A DNA stretch of 64,000 nucleotides. Origin: Cellulosimicrobium sp. Marseille-Q4280 (GTDB taxonomy: Bacteria; Actinomycetota; Actinomycetes; Actinomycetales; Cellulomonadaceae). This document shows, in pieces, positions 1 through 9,052 of this stretch (the first letter of the stretch is position 1; each line of letters starts with the position of its first letter). Below the pieces are notes generated by a model. That model searched no databases. It was not told the DNA's origin and saw only the letters and a list, made by a program, of their open reading frames with translations. Location: the NCBI RefSeq assembly GCF_943181405.1, contig NZ_CALPBY010000008.1:1-64000 (forward strand), given 5' to 3'. The position numbers were made by a program, and so were the translations under genes.

Positions 1-199
1 TAGGGCGGCCGGCCCGACGGAGAGTGGTCGTCCTGGGGGGGGGGGTGGGGGGGGCGCCGCGTCTACCATCCGCCGCTCGTTCCTCGCGGCTCCCGCCAGG
101 CCCACCACGACGCGGCGCCCCACCCACCACTCCCGGCGTCGTCTCGCCCTGGTCCTCGCTCGACCCGCGCGATCAGGCGGCGGACGGGCGGCGGGACGG
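1..199. other. intergenic edge with poly-G runs
   Basis: No convincing gene lies before the stop of the ROK regulator. Bases 35-45 are a run of 11 G, then one T, then 8 more G (47-54). Such runs are unusual even in high-GC DNA and look like a sequencing or assembly weak point. Nothing else is recognised here. Confidence 0.5.
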
Positions 200-1453
200 T
201 CAGTCGGCGTCGACCCAGGCGCTCGGGTTCTCCACGACGCCGCGCAGCACCTCGCGCGCGCCGCCCGTGAGGGCCGCGTGGTCGCCCACGGGCGCGGCCG
301 CGACGTGCAGGTCTGCCGACGGCGCGGCCAGGACGCGCGTCTGCAGCTCCGCCTCGACGGGCGCGCGCAGGTGCGGCAGGAGCGCCGGGTAGATCCCGCC
401 GAGCAGCACGGTGTCGATGTCGACGAGGTTCACGTAGTCCGCGAGCGCGCTGCCCAGCGCCGTGCCGGCCCGCGCGACGGACTCGCGGGCGCCGGGCGCG
501 CCCGCGTCGAGCGCGGCGACGAGCTCGTCGGTGGTGGCGCCCGGGTCGAGCCCCGCGCCGCGCAGGAGTGCGTCCTTGCCCGCGTACTGCTCGAGACAGC
601 CCGTCGCGCCGCACCGGCAGCGCGGGCCGCGCGGGTCGACGACGACGTGCCCGATCTCTCCCGCCCAGCCGTGCCGGCCGTGGAACAGCCTGCGGTCGAC
701 GACGATCGCGGAGCCGATCCCGACGTCGCCCGAGACGTAGAGGTACGTGGTCGGGACCGGCTGGGGCGTGCCGTCCTGATCGCGGGGACCCGCGCCGTCG
801 GGCACGACGCCGCGGCTCGACTGGGCGAGCGCGGCGAGCTTCGCCTCGTTGCCGATCTCGACGGGCAGGTCCGGGTCGAGGTCGAGGAGCGGCGCCGGGT
901 CGAGGCGGGACCAGCCGAGGTTCGGGGCGACCTCGAGGCGGCCGGCACGGGAGTCGACGAGTCCGGGCAGTGCGAGGCGCGCCCCGGCGACCGTCATGCC
1001 GTCGGCGCGCACGCTCTCCACGAGGTCGCGCGCGATACGGCCCAGGCGGGCCAGCACCTCGGTCGGGTCGCTGTCGTGGAGGTCGTCGGGGTCCACGTGC
1101 TCGGCGACGACGGCGCCCGTGAGGTCCAGCACCCGCCCGCCCAGGTAGTCGACGTTGACCTCGAGGCCGAGCCCGACGATCGTGCGTGGCGCGGGGGCGA
1201 GGGGCACGGCGGGCCGCCCGGCGCGCTGCGGGGTCGCGGGCGGGAGCTCCGCGACGATGCGCGAGGCGACCAGGCGGTCGACGAGCGTCGAGACGGTCGC
1301 GCGGGTGAGCCCGCTGGCCGCGGCGATGTCCGCGCGAGAGCATGGCACGGGCGCCTCGAAGACGGCGCGGGCGACGAGGGCGAGGTTGTGCTCGCGCAGC
1401 GTGGCCTGCCGGGCTGCTGGGGGACCCGGGCGGGTCGCGGCGCTGCGGTTCAC
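200..1453 (-). CDS. xylR: ROK-family transcriptional repressor of xylose genes (XylR type)
   Basis: A 417-aa ROK (repressor, ORF, kinase) regulator. The N-terminus (about residues 15-75) carries a MarR-like winged helix ([21 protein letters not shown]). The rest is an ROK sugar-kinase-like domain with the zinc/cysteine cluster [11 protein letters not shown] near residue 260 and the glycine-rich [10 protein letters not shown] segment. I chose the GTG at 1453, giving the start [10 protein letters not shown]. The longer frame to 1555 would run through the xylA promoter. The gene is divergent from xylA-xylB with only 103 bp between start codons, the usual arrangement for an XylR repressor that releases xylAB when xylose binds. 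The xylose ligand is inferred from that context. Family certain; start moderately certain. Confidence 0.9.
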   Translation of the reverse strand: MNRSAATRPGPPAARQATLREHNLALVARAVFEAPVPCSRADIAAASGLTRATVSTLVDRLVASRIVAELPPATPQRAGRPAVPLAPAPRTIVGLGLEVNVDYLGGRVLDLTGAVVAEHVDPDDLHDSDPTEVLARLGRIARDLVESVRADGMTVAGARLALPGLVDSRAGRLEVAPNLGWSRLDPAPLLDLDPDLPVEIGNEAKLAALAQSSRGVVPDGAGPRDQDGTPQPVPTTYLYVSGDVGIGSAIVVDRRLFHGRHGWAGEIGHVVVDPRGPRCRCGATGCLEQYAGKDALLRGAGLDPGATTDELVAALDAGAPGARESVARAGTALGSALADYVNLVDIDTVLLGGIYPALLPHLRAPVEAELQTRVLAAPSADLHVAAAPVGDHAALTGGAREVLRGVVENPSAWVDAD

Positions 1454-1556
1454 GGTCTTGACCTTACCGACTCCGGCGCATAAGTTCAGCCATACGACAA
1501 AAATGCGTCGTCGGCGTGCCGAGCATGCCGGCGGCTCTCTCGACGAGGAGACCATC
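1454..1556 (+). promoter_or_regulatory. xylR-xylA divergent control region with candidate promoter and operator
   Basis: A sigma70-like promoter for xylA is visible: TTGACC at 1458-1463, 17-bp spacer, TAAGTT at 1481-1486. Just downstream is an interrupted inverted repeat, ACGAC (1494-1498) and GTCGT (1507-1511) around an A-rich centre, in the right place for an operator of the neighbouring ROK repressor. A GAGGAG ribosome-binding site (1545-1550) precedes the xylA GTG. The operator is a prediction by position and symmetry only. Confidence 0.45.
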
Positions 1557-2747
1557 GTGGCCGACCAGCGCGCCCATCAGGACAACGACATCAACTTCTC
1601 CTTCGGTCTGTGGACCGTGGGCTGGACCGCGCAGGACCAGTTCGGGAGCGCGAGCCGCCCCGAGCTCGACCCCGCCGACTCGGTCCGCAAGCTGGCCGAG
1701 CTCGGCGCGTGGGGCTTCACGTTCCACGACGACGACGTCGTGCCGTTCGGGTCCGACGACGCCGAGCGCACGCGGCGCCTCGACTCCGTGCGGAAGGCGG
1801 CCGACGAGACCGGCCTCGTCATCGAGATGGTGACGACCAACCTCTTCAGCCACCCCGTCTTCAAGGACGGCGGCGTCACGTCGAACGACCGCGGCGTGCG
1901 TCGCTACGCGCTGCGCAAGGTGCTGCGCAACGTCGACCTGACCGCCGAGCTCGGCGCGAAGACGTTCGTCATGTGGGGCGGCCGCGAGGGCACCGAGTAC
2001 GACGGCGCCAAGGACCTGCACTCGGCCCACGAGCGCTACGCCGAGGGCATCGACACCGTCGCCGGCTACATCAAGGACCAGGGCTACGACCTCAAGATCG
2101 CGCTCGAGCCCAAGCCCAACGAGCCCCGCGGCGACATCTTCCTGCCGACGATCGGCCACGCGCTCGCGCTCATCGCGAGGCTCGAGCACGGCGACATCGT
2201 CGGGCTCAACCCCGAGACGGGCCACGAGCAGATGGCGGGCCTCAACTACACGCACGGGATCGCGCAGGCCCTGTGGGCGGGCAAGCTCTTCCACATCGAC
2301 CTCAACGGCCAGCGGTCGATCAAGTTCGACCAGGACCTCGTGTTCGGCCACGGCGACCTGCTGTCCGCGTTCTTCACGGTCGACCTGCTCGAGAACGGCT
2401 TCCCGAACGGCGGCCCGACGTACACCGGTCCGCGCCACTTCGACTACAAGCCGTCACGCACCGAGAACGAGGTCGGCGTGTGGGACTCCGCGCGCGCCAA
2501 CATGGACACCTACCGCCTGCTCGCGCGCAAGGCCGCGGCGTACCGCGCCGACAGCCGCGTCCAGGAGGCGTTCGCGCACTCCGGCGTCTTCGAGCTGGGC
2601 GAGCCCACCCTCGCCGAGGGCGAGACCGTGGCGGACATCCTCGCGGACCGCAGCGCGTACGAGGACTTCGACGTCGACGCCGCGGCGAACCGCGACTTCG
2701 GCTTCGTGCGCCTCAACCAGCTCGCGCTCGAGCACCTCATCGGCTGA
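1557..2747 (+). CDS. xylA: xylose isomerase
   Basis: A 396-aa cytoplasmic TIM-barrel enzyme that interconverts D-xylose and D-xylulose. The length and sequence match the compact actinobacterial (class I) xylose isomerases. Visible active-site elements are the catalytic FHDDD (His57, Asp60), [20 protein letters not shown], and the metal-ligand segments FHIDLNGQ and IKFDQDL, with FDYKPSR further on. The GTG at 1557 is chosen because GAGGAG lies 6 bp upstream and the product starts at the normal family position; an in-frame extension to 1155 is antisense to xylR. The stop at 2745-2747 is one base from the xylB start, so the two genes are co-transcribed and probably translationally coupled. Confidence 0.97.
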   Translation: MADQRAHQDNDINFSFGLWTVGWTAQDQFGSASRPELDPADSVRKLAELGAWGFTFHDDDVVPFGSDDAERTRRLDSVRKAADETGLVIEMVTTNLFSHPVFKDGGVTSNDRGVRRYALRKVLRNVDLTAELGAKTFVMWGGREGTEYDGAKDLHSAHERYAEGIDTVAGYIKDQGYDLKIALEPKPNEPRGDIFLPTIGHALALIARLEHGDIVGLNPETGHEQMAGLNYTHGIAQALWAGKLFHIDLNGQRSIKFDQDLVFGHGDLLSAFFTVDLLENGFPNGGPTYTGPRHFDYKPSRTENEVGVWDSARANMDTYRLLARKAAAYRADSRVQEAFAHSGVFELGEPTLAEGETVADILADRSAYEDFDVDAAANRDFGFVRLNQLALEHLIG

Positions 2748-2748
2748 C

Positions 2749-4386
2749 GTGGCGAGCAGCTCTCAGACGTCCGGCACCGGCGGCGGGCGCACGCTGGTCG
2801 CCGGCGTCGACACGTCGACGCAGTCCTGCAAGGTCGTCGTCCGCGACGCCGAGACCGGGGCGCTCCGGCGCTTCGGCGCGGCGAAGCACCCCGACGGCAC
2901 CGAGGTCGACCCCGCCGCGTGGTGGGACGCCCTCGGTGCCGCGGTGGCGGCCGCAGGCGGTCTGGACGACGTCGCGGCGCTCGCCGTCGGTGGCCAGCAG
3001 CACGGCATGGTCGTGCTCGACGCGGAGGGCCGGGTGATCCGCCCGGCGCTGCTGTGGAACGACACGCGGTCCGCACCCGCGGCGCGGGACCTGATCCGCG
3101 AGCTCGGGGAGGCGCGTCTCGCCGAGGGGGTCCCGGACGCGCGCGTCCGGGTCGAGTCGGCCGAGGAGGCCGGGGCCCAGGCCTGGGCGGACGCGATCGG
3201 GTCCGTCCCGGTCGCGTCGCTCACCGTCACGAAGCTCCGCTGGCTGCGCGACGCGGAGCCGGAGAACGCGGCCCGCGTGGCGGCCGTCGCGCTGCCGCAC
3301 GACTGGCTCACGTGGCGCATCGCCGGGTACGGGCCTGCGGGCGACCCGACGGCGCCGCTCGGCCCGGACCTGGACGCGCTCGTGACCGACGCGTCCGACG
3401 CGTCGGGGACGGGCTACTGGGATGCGACCCGGGCCGGCTCGTCCGCGGGCGAGACCGGTCCGGGCGACGGCCGGGAGGGCTACCGCCTCGACCTGCTCGA
3501 GCTCGCGCTCGGCCGGACCGACGTCGTGCTGCCGCGCGTGCTCGCGCCGTCCGCGGCCGCGGGGGTCGCGCACCCGTCCGTGGCCGGGGCAGGAGTCGAG
3601 GGTGGTGCGCTGCTCGGCCCGGGCGCCGGCGACAACGCCGGTGCCGCACTGGGCCTCGGCATGACGGCGGGCGATGTCGCGGTGTCGATCGGGACGTCGG
3701 GCGTCGTGTCCGCCGTCGCGGACGACCGCACCGCCGACGGCTCGGGGCTCGTCAACGGGTTCTCGGACGCGACGGGGCGGTACCTCCTGCTCGCCGTGAC
3801 GCTCAACGCGAGCCGGGTGCTCGACGCGGCGCGCGAGGTGCTCGGGGTCGACCACACGGAGCTGTCCCGGCTCGCGCTCGAGGCGCCGCCCGGCGTGGAC
3901 GGGCTCGTCCTCGTGCCCTACCTCGAGGGCGAGCGCATGCCGAACCGGCCGGACGCGTCGGGCACGCTGCACGGGATCCGGCTCGGCACCGCGACGCGGC
4001 AGCACCTCGCGCGCGCGTTCGTCGAGGGCATGCTGTGCGGCCTCGCCGACGGGCTCGACGCGCTGCGCGCGCTCGGGGTCCCGGTCGAGCGGGTCCAGCT
4101 CATCGGGGGTGGCGCGCAGTCGGAGGCCGTGCGGCGCATCGCCCCGCAGGTGCTCGGCCTGCCCGTCGCGGTCCCGGAGCCGGGCGAGTACGTGGCCGAC
4201 GGCGCGGCGCGCCAGGCCGCGTGGGTGCTCGCCGCGCACCGGGCCGCCCAGGGTGCTGCCGAGGGTTCCGCCGGACCGGGCGACGTCGACCCGCCGACCT
4301 GGGCGGCGTCGTCGGGCACGGTGTTCGAGGCGGACCCGGAGCCCGCGATCCGTGAGCGCTACGCGGAGGTCCGCGACCTCACCTGA
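2749..4386 (+). CDS. xylB: xylulokinase
   Basis: A 545-aa FGGY-family kinase that phosphorylates D-xylulose to D-xylulose 5-phosphate, feeding the pentose phosphate pathway. The N-terminal phosphate loop reads [14 protein letters not shown]. The xylulokinase signature [12 protein letters not shown] and LLWNDTRS follow, and the C-terminal adenosine motif is [14 protein letters not shown]. It has a short low-complexity N-terminal extension of about 15 residues and two acidic, alanine-rich insertions, so it is somewhat longer than the usual 480-500 aa. The GTG start at 2749 follows the xylA stop directly; no separate promoter is seen. Together xylAB form the complete isomerase pathway for xylose. 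Confidence 0.95.
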   Translation: MASSSQTSGTGGGRTLVAGVDTSTQSCKVVVRDAETGALRRFGAAKHPDGTEVDPAAWWDALGAAVAAAGGLDDVAALAVGGQQHGMVVLDAEGRVIRPALLWNDTRSAPAARDLIRELGEARLAEGVPDARVRVESAEEAGAQAWADAIGSVPVASLTVTKLRWLRDAEPENAARVAAVALPHDWLTWRIAGYGPAGDPTAPLGPDLDALVTDASDASGTGYWDATRAGSSAGETGPGDGREGYRLDLLELALGRTDVVLPRVLAPSAAAGVAHPSVAGAGVEGGALLGPGAGDNAGAALGLGMTAGDVAVSIGTSGVVSAVADDRTADGSGLVNGFSDATGRYLLLAVTLNASRVLDAAREVLGVDHTELSRLALEAPPGVDGLVLVPYLEGERMPNRPDASGTLHGIRLGTATRQHLARAFVEGMLCGLADGLDALRALGVPVERVQLIGGGAQSEAVRRIAPQVLGLPVAVPEPGEYVADGAARQAAWVLAAHRAAQGAAEGSAGPGDVDPPTWAASSGTVFEADPEPAIRERYAEVRDLT

Positions 4387-4410
4387 CCCGGCCGGCCGTG
4401 GGCATGAGAC

Positions 4411-4440
4411 GGGCTCGGTCCTGACCCCAGGACCGGGCCC
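4411..4440 (+). terminator. strong hairpin terminator between xylB and trmL
   Basis: Stem arms 4411-4423 and 4428-4440 pair over 13 bp with one G-T wobble and a 4-base loop (ACCC). TTCTC follows on the plus strand and GAGAC precedes it, so it can extend and serve both convergent genes. Confidence 0.8.
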
Positions 4441-4468
4441 TTCTCGTGCCCGCAGCGGGGACGACGGG

Positions 4469-5005
4469 TCAGGCGCCGCCCGCGAAGCCGGTCTGGCGCC
4501 ATGTCTCGTAGACCGCGATCGACGCCGCGTTCGTGAGGTTGAGCGAGCGCCGACCCGGCTGCATCGGGATCTTCAGCTGGTCGGTCATCCGCGGGTGCGT
4601 GAGCACGTCGTCGGGCAGGCCGGTGGGCTCCGGGCCGAACAGCAGCACGTCGTCGGACCGATAGGTCACGTCGGTGTACGAGGTCGTCGCTCGCGTCGTG
4701 AACGCGAAGACCCGCCCCGGGAGGGTGGCGAGGGCGGCGTCGAGGTCCGCGTGCACCTCGACGGCGGCGAGGTCGTGGTAGTCGAGCCCCGCGCGGCGCA
4801 GCTTCGGCTCGTCGAGGTCGAACCCGAGCGGCTCGACGAGGTGGAGCCGCGCGCCCGTGACCGCCGCGAGCCGGATCGCGTTGCCCGTGTTCCCGGGGAT
4901 GCGCGGCTCGAAGAACACGACGTGCGGGAGGGTCGACGGCGGTCGCGCCGCCGGGTCGGCGACGTGCGGTCGCCAGTCGCTGCCGGGGTCGGGGGAGGGG
5001 CTCAC
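4469..5005 (-). CDS. trmL: tRNA (cytidine(34)-2'-O)-methyltransferase, SPOUT family
   Basis: A 178-aa SpoU-type (SPOUT, knotted fold) RNA 2'-O-methyltransferase. TrmL methylates the wobble base of certain tRNA-Leu isoacceptors using S-adenosylmethionine. Family motifs are visible: FFEPRIPGNTGNAIRLAA near residue 31 (motif 1), LLFGPEPTGLPDDVL (motif 2) and PMQPGRRSLNLTNAASIAVYE (motif 3, the knot). The start is a GTG at 5005. An N-terminal extension of about 25 residues, rich in Pro and Asp, precedes the fold. The gene stands alone, convergent with xylB and divergent from the next gene. Confidence 0.93.
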   Translation of the reverse strand: MSPSPDPGSDWRPHVADPAARPPSTLPHVVFFEPRIPGNTGNAIRLAAVTGARLHLVEPLGFDLDEPKLRRAGLDYHDLAAVEVHADLDAALATLPGRVFAFTTRATTSYTDVTYRSDDVLLFGPEPTGLPDDVLTHPRMTDQLKIPMQPGRRSLNLTNAASIAVYETWRQTGFAGGA

Positions 5006-5055
5006 GGGCTCGATTCTCCCTTACCACCCGGGCCGTGCGTCAGTAGGGTCGACGC

Positions 5056-5676
5056 ATGTCAGGCAGCACGCCGGAAGCCCGTGAGCACTGGGTCACCACG
5101 ACGCACGACTGGACGCTCGGGGTCGACGAGGAGCACCTCGCGCAGGTGCGAGCAGACCCGAGACACGCCGTCGGTGGCGTCGAGCACCTCGTGCTCGAGG
5201 TCCTCGCGTACGCGGACGAGGAGGCCGAGAGCCAGGGGCGGGTGGGCCACGTCGTCGTCACGCGGCACGACGACGGCTCGGTGTCCGTCGCGGACGACGG
5301 CAGGGGGACCGACACGAGGTTCGACGACGCCGGGCGCCCGGTCCGCAAGCCCGTCATGGCGACGAAGGACGTGCGGTTCTTCGACGCGACCGAGCCGCCG
5401 GTCCTGCCCGACGGCCTCGCCCGGCACGGCATGTCGACCGTCGCGGCCCTCAGCACCTGGCTGGAGCACACCAACCGTCGCCGCGACGGGTCGTGGACGC
5501 AGCGGTACGAGCACGGTGTGCCGGCGACGGAGCTGGTCGAGCTCCCGCCGTCCTCGGGGACCGGCACGACCGTCCGCTTCCGCGCCGACCCGGACCTCGT
5601 GGGGCGGTCCGAGGTCGACGGCGGCGCGCTGCACGGGTTCGAGAGGCTCGACGTGGAGCTGCGCGACGAGCGCTGA
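5056..5676 (+). CDS. free-standing GyrB-like GHKL ATPase-domain protein, probably degenerate
   Basis: 206 aa matching only the N-terminal ATPase half of DNA gyrase subunit B. The collinear parts are EHLVLEVLAYADEEAE (GyrB: VFEVVDNAIDEA), SVSVADDGRG (the DxGxG box), GLARHGMSTVAALS (the GyrB lid GLHGVG) and QRYEHGVP...GTTVRFRAD. The transducer, TOPRIM and tail domains are absent. The Asn and Asp of the N box (VDNAxDEA) read LAYADEE here, and the lid glycines are altered, so Mg-ATP binding is doubtful. A role as a binding or regulatory domain is possible; the function is unknown. It sits alone between trmL and the sigma-factor operon. Family resemblance is clear; activity is not. Confidence 0.75.
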   Translation: MSGSTPEAREHWVTTTHDWTLGVDEEHLAQVRADPRHAVGGVEHLVLEVLAYADEEAESQGRVGHVVVTRHDDGSVSVADDGRGTDTRFDDAGRPVRKPVMATKDVRFFDATEPPVLPDGLARHGMSTVAALSTWLEHTNRRRDGSWTQRYEHGVPATELVELPPSSGTGTTVRFRADPDLVGRSEVDGGALHGFERLDVELRDER

Positions 5677-5692
5677 CCGCGCGGGCGGGCGG

Positions 5693-6997
5693 TCACGCGG
5701 GGAGCGCGGCCGCCTTGCGCTCGAGCAGGTCGCGCTCGCGCACGTTGGGGCACAGACGGACCGCGAGCGCGTACTCGGCCCGGGCCTCGTCGACACGACC
5801 GAGTCGTCCGAGCAGCTCGGCGCGCACGCTCGGCACCAGGTGGAACCGGGGCAGCCGGTCCGTCGCGACGAGCTCGTCGACGATCCGCAGCCCTGCCGCC
5901 GGGCCGTGCGCCATCGCGACGGCCGCGGCCCGGTTGAGCTCGACGACGGGCGACGGGGCGACCCGACCGAGCGCCTCGTAGAGGAGCACGACGCGGTCCC
6001 AGTCGGTCTCCTCGACGGACGGCGCGACGGCGTGGCACTCCGCGATCGCGGCCTGCAGCCCGTACGGACCGCGGCCGTGGCCCGTCGGCCCCACCGCGTC
6101 GGCGCGCGCGAGCGCGGCCCGACCGCGCCGGATCGCGGACCGGTCCCACCGCCGCCGGTCCTGGTCGGCGAGGAGGACGGGGTCGCCGTCGGGTGTGGTC
6201 CGGGCGGGGAAGCGTGCCGCGGTGAGCTCGAGCAGGGCGAGGAGGGCGTGGACCTCGTGCTCGTCGGGCACCAGCCCGGCGAGCACCCGCGCGAGCCGGA
6301 CCGCCTCGTGCGCGAGGTCCGGTCGGAGCCACTCGTCGCCCGACGTCGCGGTGGACCCCTCGGTGAAGATCACGTACAGCACGCCCAGGACGGAGCCGAG
6401 GCGTTCGCGACGCTCGACGGCAGGGGGCACCCCGAACGGCACGGCGGCCGCCGCGAGGGTCTTCTTCGCGCGCGTGATCCGGGCCTGGACGGTCGCCGTC
6501 GGCACGAGGAACGCGCGCGCGACCTCCTCGCTCGACAGCCCGCCGACGACCCGCAGGGTGAGCGCGACGCGGGCCTCGGGCGACAGCACGGGGTGGCACG
6601 CGACGAACATCAGGGCCAGCACGTCGTCGTGCACCCGGTCGGGGTCCCACAGGACGCCGTCCTCGTCGCCGGGGCCGGCGTCGCCCGACGGCGGCCCGCC
6701 CGACGTCGCGCCGCCCTCGCCCAGGTGGTGGGCGAGGGCGGCGTACCGCTCGTCGAGGGCCGAGCGGCGGCGGAAGGTGTCGATCGCGCGACGCCGGCCG
6801 ACCGTGAGCAGCCAGCCCGACGGGTTGCGCGGCACACCCTCGCGCGGCCAGGAGACGAGCGCCTCGGCGAGCGCCTCCTGCGCGAGGTCCTCGGCGAGGG
6901 CGAAGTCGCCCGTGTACCGCGCGAGGGCGCCCACGATCCGCGCCGACTCGATGCGCCACACGGCCTCGACGGCACGGCGGCCGTCGGACGAGGTCAC
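5693..6997 (-). CDS. ECF-type RNA polymerase sigma factor with C-terminal helical extension (DUF6596 type)
   Basis: A 434-aa extracytoplasmic-function sigma factor. Region 2 (ARYTGDFALAEDLAQEALAEAL, then PSGWLLTVGRRRAIDTFRR) spans about residues 15-80. Region 4 (LSPEARVALTLRVVGGLSSEEVARAFL, then TVQARITRAKK) spans about 120-165. A long helical C-terminus of the DUF6596/TPR kind follows, ending in TPR-like helices (GRVDEARAEYALAVRL). The GTG start at 6997 overlaps the upstream YCII gene by four bases. Members of this group are regularly encoded beside YCII-domain proteins and lack a classical anti-sigma factor; the C-terminal extension is thought to control activity. Confidence 0.93.
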   Translation of the reverse strand: MTSSDGRRAVEAVWRIESARIVGALARYTGDFALAEDLAQEALAEALVSWPREGVPRNPSGWLLTVGRRRAIDTFRRRSALDERYAALAHHLGEGGATSGGPPSGDAGPGDEDGVLWDPDRVHDDVLALMFVACHPVLSPEARVALTLRVVGGLSSEEVARAFLVPTATVQARITRAKKTLAAAAVPFGVPPAVERRERLGSVLGVLYVIFTEGSTATSGDEWLRPDLAHEAVRLARVLAGLVPDEHEVHALLALLELTAARFPARTTPDGDPVLLADQDRRRWDRSAIRRGRAALARADAVGPTGHGRGPYGLQAAIAECHAVAPSVEETDWDRVVLLYEALGRVAPSPVVELNRAAAVAMAHGPAAGLRIVDELVATDRLPRFHLVPSVRAELLGRLGRVDEARAEYALAVRLCPNVRERDLLERKAAALPA

Positions 6998-7413
6998 AGC
7001 TGACCGGTCGCCTCGCGCCACGCGCGCTCCTTGCGGATCCACTCGTTGTCCTGCGGGAACTCGTCGATCGTCGGGACCCGGCGGATCTCGACCTTCGTCC
7101 CGGGGCCCGAGTAGGGCAGCCGCTTGGCCCACTCGACGGCCTCCTCCTTCGAGGCGACGTCGAGGACGTAGTAGCCGCCGAACAGCTCCTTGGTCTCCCC
7201 GTACGGGCCGTCCGTCACGACGGGCACGTCGGACGAGAGGTCGACGACGACGCCCTGCGCCGGGTCGTCGAGCCCCTCGGCCGCGAGCAGCACGCCCGCG
7301 CGGATGAGCTCGTCGTTGAACCGGCCCATGGTCTCGAGCATCTCGTCGAACGAGACGCTCTCGAACGCGGCCTGGCCCTCGTCGGTGCTGCGCATGATGA
7401 GCATGTACTTCAT
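6994..7413 (-). CDS. YCII-related (DGPF) domain protein
   Basis: A 139-aa single-domain protein beginning MKYMLIMRS, with TDGPYGETKELFGGYYVLDVAS in the middle (the DGPF/YCII signature, here DGPY) and a C-terminal half typical of the family. The domain is a small ferredoxin-like fold of uncertain biochemical role. I chose ATG 7413 because it gives the standard family N-terminus; an upstream in-frame extension exists. It is the first gene of a two-gene operon and overlaps the ECF sigma start by four bases (GTGA), so the two are translationally coupled. Confidence 0.9.
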   Translation of the reverse strand: MKYMLIMRSTDEGQAAFESVSFDEMLETMGRFNDELIRAGVLLAAEGLDDPAQGVVVDLSSDVPVVTDGPYGETKELFGGYYVLDVASKEEAVEWAKRLPYSGPGTKVEIRRVPTIDEFPQDNEWIRKERAWREATGQL

Positions 7414-7484
7414 CGGTGACTCCCGGTGTCGGTGGGCCGGACCTTCCGACCCTCTCACCCACAGGTCGAACGGGACAGTGCGAG

Positions 7485-7538
7485 ATCGACACGACGATCG
7501 ACACGACGATCGATACGACGATCGATACGACGATCGAT
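7485..7538. repeat. 12-bp tandem repeat (4.5 copies) upstream of the YCII-sigma operon
   Basis: The unit ATCGACACGACG occurs twice (7485-7496, 7497-7508), then ATCGATACGACG twice (7509-7520, 7521-7532), then a partial ATCGAT. The C/T change falls at the same position in both later copies. It lies 70-125 bp upstream of the YCII start in a non-coding gap, so it could be a multi-site binding region; this is unproven. Confidence 0.8.
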
Positions 7539-7658
7539 GCGGAGACCGAGCTCGTGGGCCGCACGGTCCGGCGGGCGAGGCCGCGCCGGCTCGGGCAGGC
7601 TGGTCGAGGGTCGGCGGGCCGTGAGGGGTCGCCGAGGCCCGGGAGCGCTGGGGGACAC

Positions 7659-8039
7659 ATGGACCGCGACGCGGTGATGACGTGGGTGGACGAGTACGAG
7701 CAGGCGTGGCGGGCGAGCGACGCCCGGGCCGTCGAGCGGCTGTTCACCGAGGACGCGACCTACCTGAGGTCGCCGTACGACGACGAGCCGCTCCACGGGC
7801 ACGACGCGATCCGCGGCTTCTGGACCGTCGACGAGGGCGCGACGTTCACCGTCGCCGCGGAGCCGGTCGCCGTCGAGGGGGACTCCGCCGTCGTGCGGCT
7901 CGAGGTGCGGTACACGGGGTCGGAGGAGCAGGAGTACCGCGACCTGTGGCTCCTGCGCTTCGCCGCGGACGGGCGCGTCGCGCACTTCGAGGAGTGGGCG
8001 TACTGGCCCGGGAAGCCCTACAGCGCCGCGGCGGAGTAG
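7659..8039 (+). CDS. SnoaL-like / NTF2-fold protein
   Basis: 126 aa with the features of the SnoaL/NTF2-like superfamily. The start MDRDAVMTWVDEYEQAWRASDARAVERLFTEDATYLRSP is the typical helical entry. GHDAIRGFW and a C-terminal strand set ending FEEWAYWPGKPY follow. The fold forms a small conical pocket used for varied enzymes and ligand binding; no catalytic set can be assigned. ATG 7659 has a G-rich stretch just upstream. Its 3' end overlaps the convergent LysR gene by 22 bp, so the two transcripts are antisense at their ends. Confidence 0.85.
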   Translation: MDRDAVMTWVDEYEQAWRASDARAVERLFTEDATYLRSPYDDEPLHGHDAIRGFWTVDEGATFTVAAEPVAVEGDSAVVRLEVRYTGSEEQEYRDLWLLRFAADGRVAHFEEWAYWPGKPYSAAAE

Positions 8040-8971
8040 ACGCGCGACGGCGCCGGGTGGGCAGGCGCGGCCGTCCGCTCGTCGGGCGTGGACGCCGTCC
8101 GGCGCAGCTCGTCGAGCACGGTCCGTGCCGGCGGGGTGAGGGCCACGGCGTCGCGCAGCACGGCGTGGATCGACCGGACCGGCGTGGGCCGGACGACGGC
8201 GACGGCGGCCAGCCCGTCGGGCAGGTGCGCCGCGCCCAGAGCGGGCAGGACGGTGACGCCGATACCGGCCGCGACGAACGCGAGCGCCGTCGGGTAGTCG
8301 TGCGCCTCGACGTGGAACGTCGGGCTGAACCCTGCGGCCGTGCACGCCTCGAGCAGGTTGCGCCGGCACCAGCCCCGCGCGAAGTCGTTGTCCACCCAGC
8401 GCTCGTCGGCGAGCTCGGCGAGCTCGATCTCGCTGCTGCCGGCGCGGTCGTGGTCCTGCGGGAGCACGACGACGTACGGGTCGTCGAGCAGGTGGTACGC
8501 CCGGAACCCGGGGCCGGGGTCGAAGCCCCGCGGCGCGACGACGAGCTGGACGTCCGCGCGGGAGTCCGGGTCGTCAGGGATCGTCTCGCTCAGCGCGAGG
8601 TCGATGCGGACCCCGGGGAACTCGGTGGTGAGACGCCGGACCACGTGCGGCAGCCACGCGGAGCCGACGGACGCGAAGTAGGCGACCGAGAGCGACCCGG
8701 TGCGGCCGGCGCGCAGGTCGGACACCACGGCCTCGACCTCGCCGAGGCGCGCGAGCACGCCGTCGGCCTGGGCGGCGAGCGTCAGCCCGGCGGCCGTCGG
8801 CCGGACGCCGCGTCCCGCGCGCTCCAGCAGGACCAGGCCGGTCTCGCGCTGGAGCGCGGCGACGTGCTGGCTCACGGCGGAGGGCGTGTAGCCGAGGTTC
8901 GTGGCGGCGGCCTGGACGGAGCCGCTCGCGACGACGGAGCGGAAGATGCGGAGCCGGTGCACGTCGAGCAT
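8018..8971 (-). CDS. LysR-family transcriptional regulator
   Basis: A 317-aa LysR regulator. The winged-helix N-terminus is MLDVHRLRIFRSVVASGSVQAAATNLGYTPSAVSQHVAALQRE (residues 1-43, shown in parts here only as a guide: helix-turn-helix around SVQAAATNLGYTPSAVSQHV). A periplasmic-binding-like effector domain (GSLSVAYFASVGSAWLPHV onward) follows, with a C-terminal tail rich in Ala and Pro. It is divergent from an EamA-family transporter with 81 bp between the starts, which makes that transporter its likely target. The effector is unknown. Confidence 0.93.
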   Translation of the reverse strand: MLDVHRLRIFRSVVASGSVQAAATNLGYTPSAVSQHVAALQRETGLVLLERAGRGVRPTAAGLTLAAQADGVLARLGEVEAVVSDLRAGRTGSLSVAYFASVGSAWLPHVVRRLTTEFPGVRIDLALSETIPDDPDSRADVQLVVAPRGFDPGPGFRAYHLLDDPYVVVLPQDHDRAGSSEIELAELADERWVDNDFARGWCRRNLLEACTAAGFSPTFHVEAHDYPTALAFVAAGIGVTVLPALGAAHLPDGLAAVAVVRPTPVRSIHAVLRDAVALTPPARTVLDELRRTASTPDERTAAPAHPAPSRVYSAAAL

Positions 8972-9052
8972 GGTCCGACCGTACAGCGAGACTGAAACGA
9001 ACGGAAGTAATCCGTGCTGGTGCTTCATGATGTCGTCGCCGACGATCGTCGT
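8972..9052. promoter_or_regulatory. LysR-EamA divergent control region with two palindromes
   Basis: Two symmetric sites are visible: ACGGA-AGTAA-TCCGT (9001-9015), a 5-5-5 inverted repeat with LysR-like dimensions, and the perfect 12-bp palindrome CGACGATCGTCG (9040-9051) immediately before the transporter ATG. Binding by the adjacent LysR protein is inferred from position. Confidence 0.4.

Noticed and set aside
4109-7003. 964-codon plus-strand open frame across xylB, trmL, the GyrB-like gene and the sigma factor
   Set aside because: Overlaps four well-supported genes in other frames and has no protein-like domains.
7485-7538. Possible CRISPR array
   Set aside because: The 12-bp units are contiguous with no unique spacers, and no cas genes are in the window.
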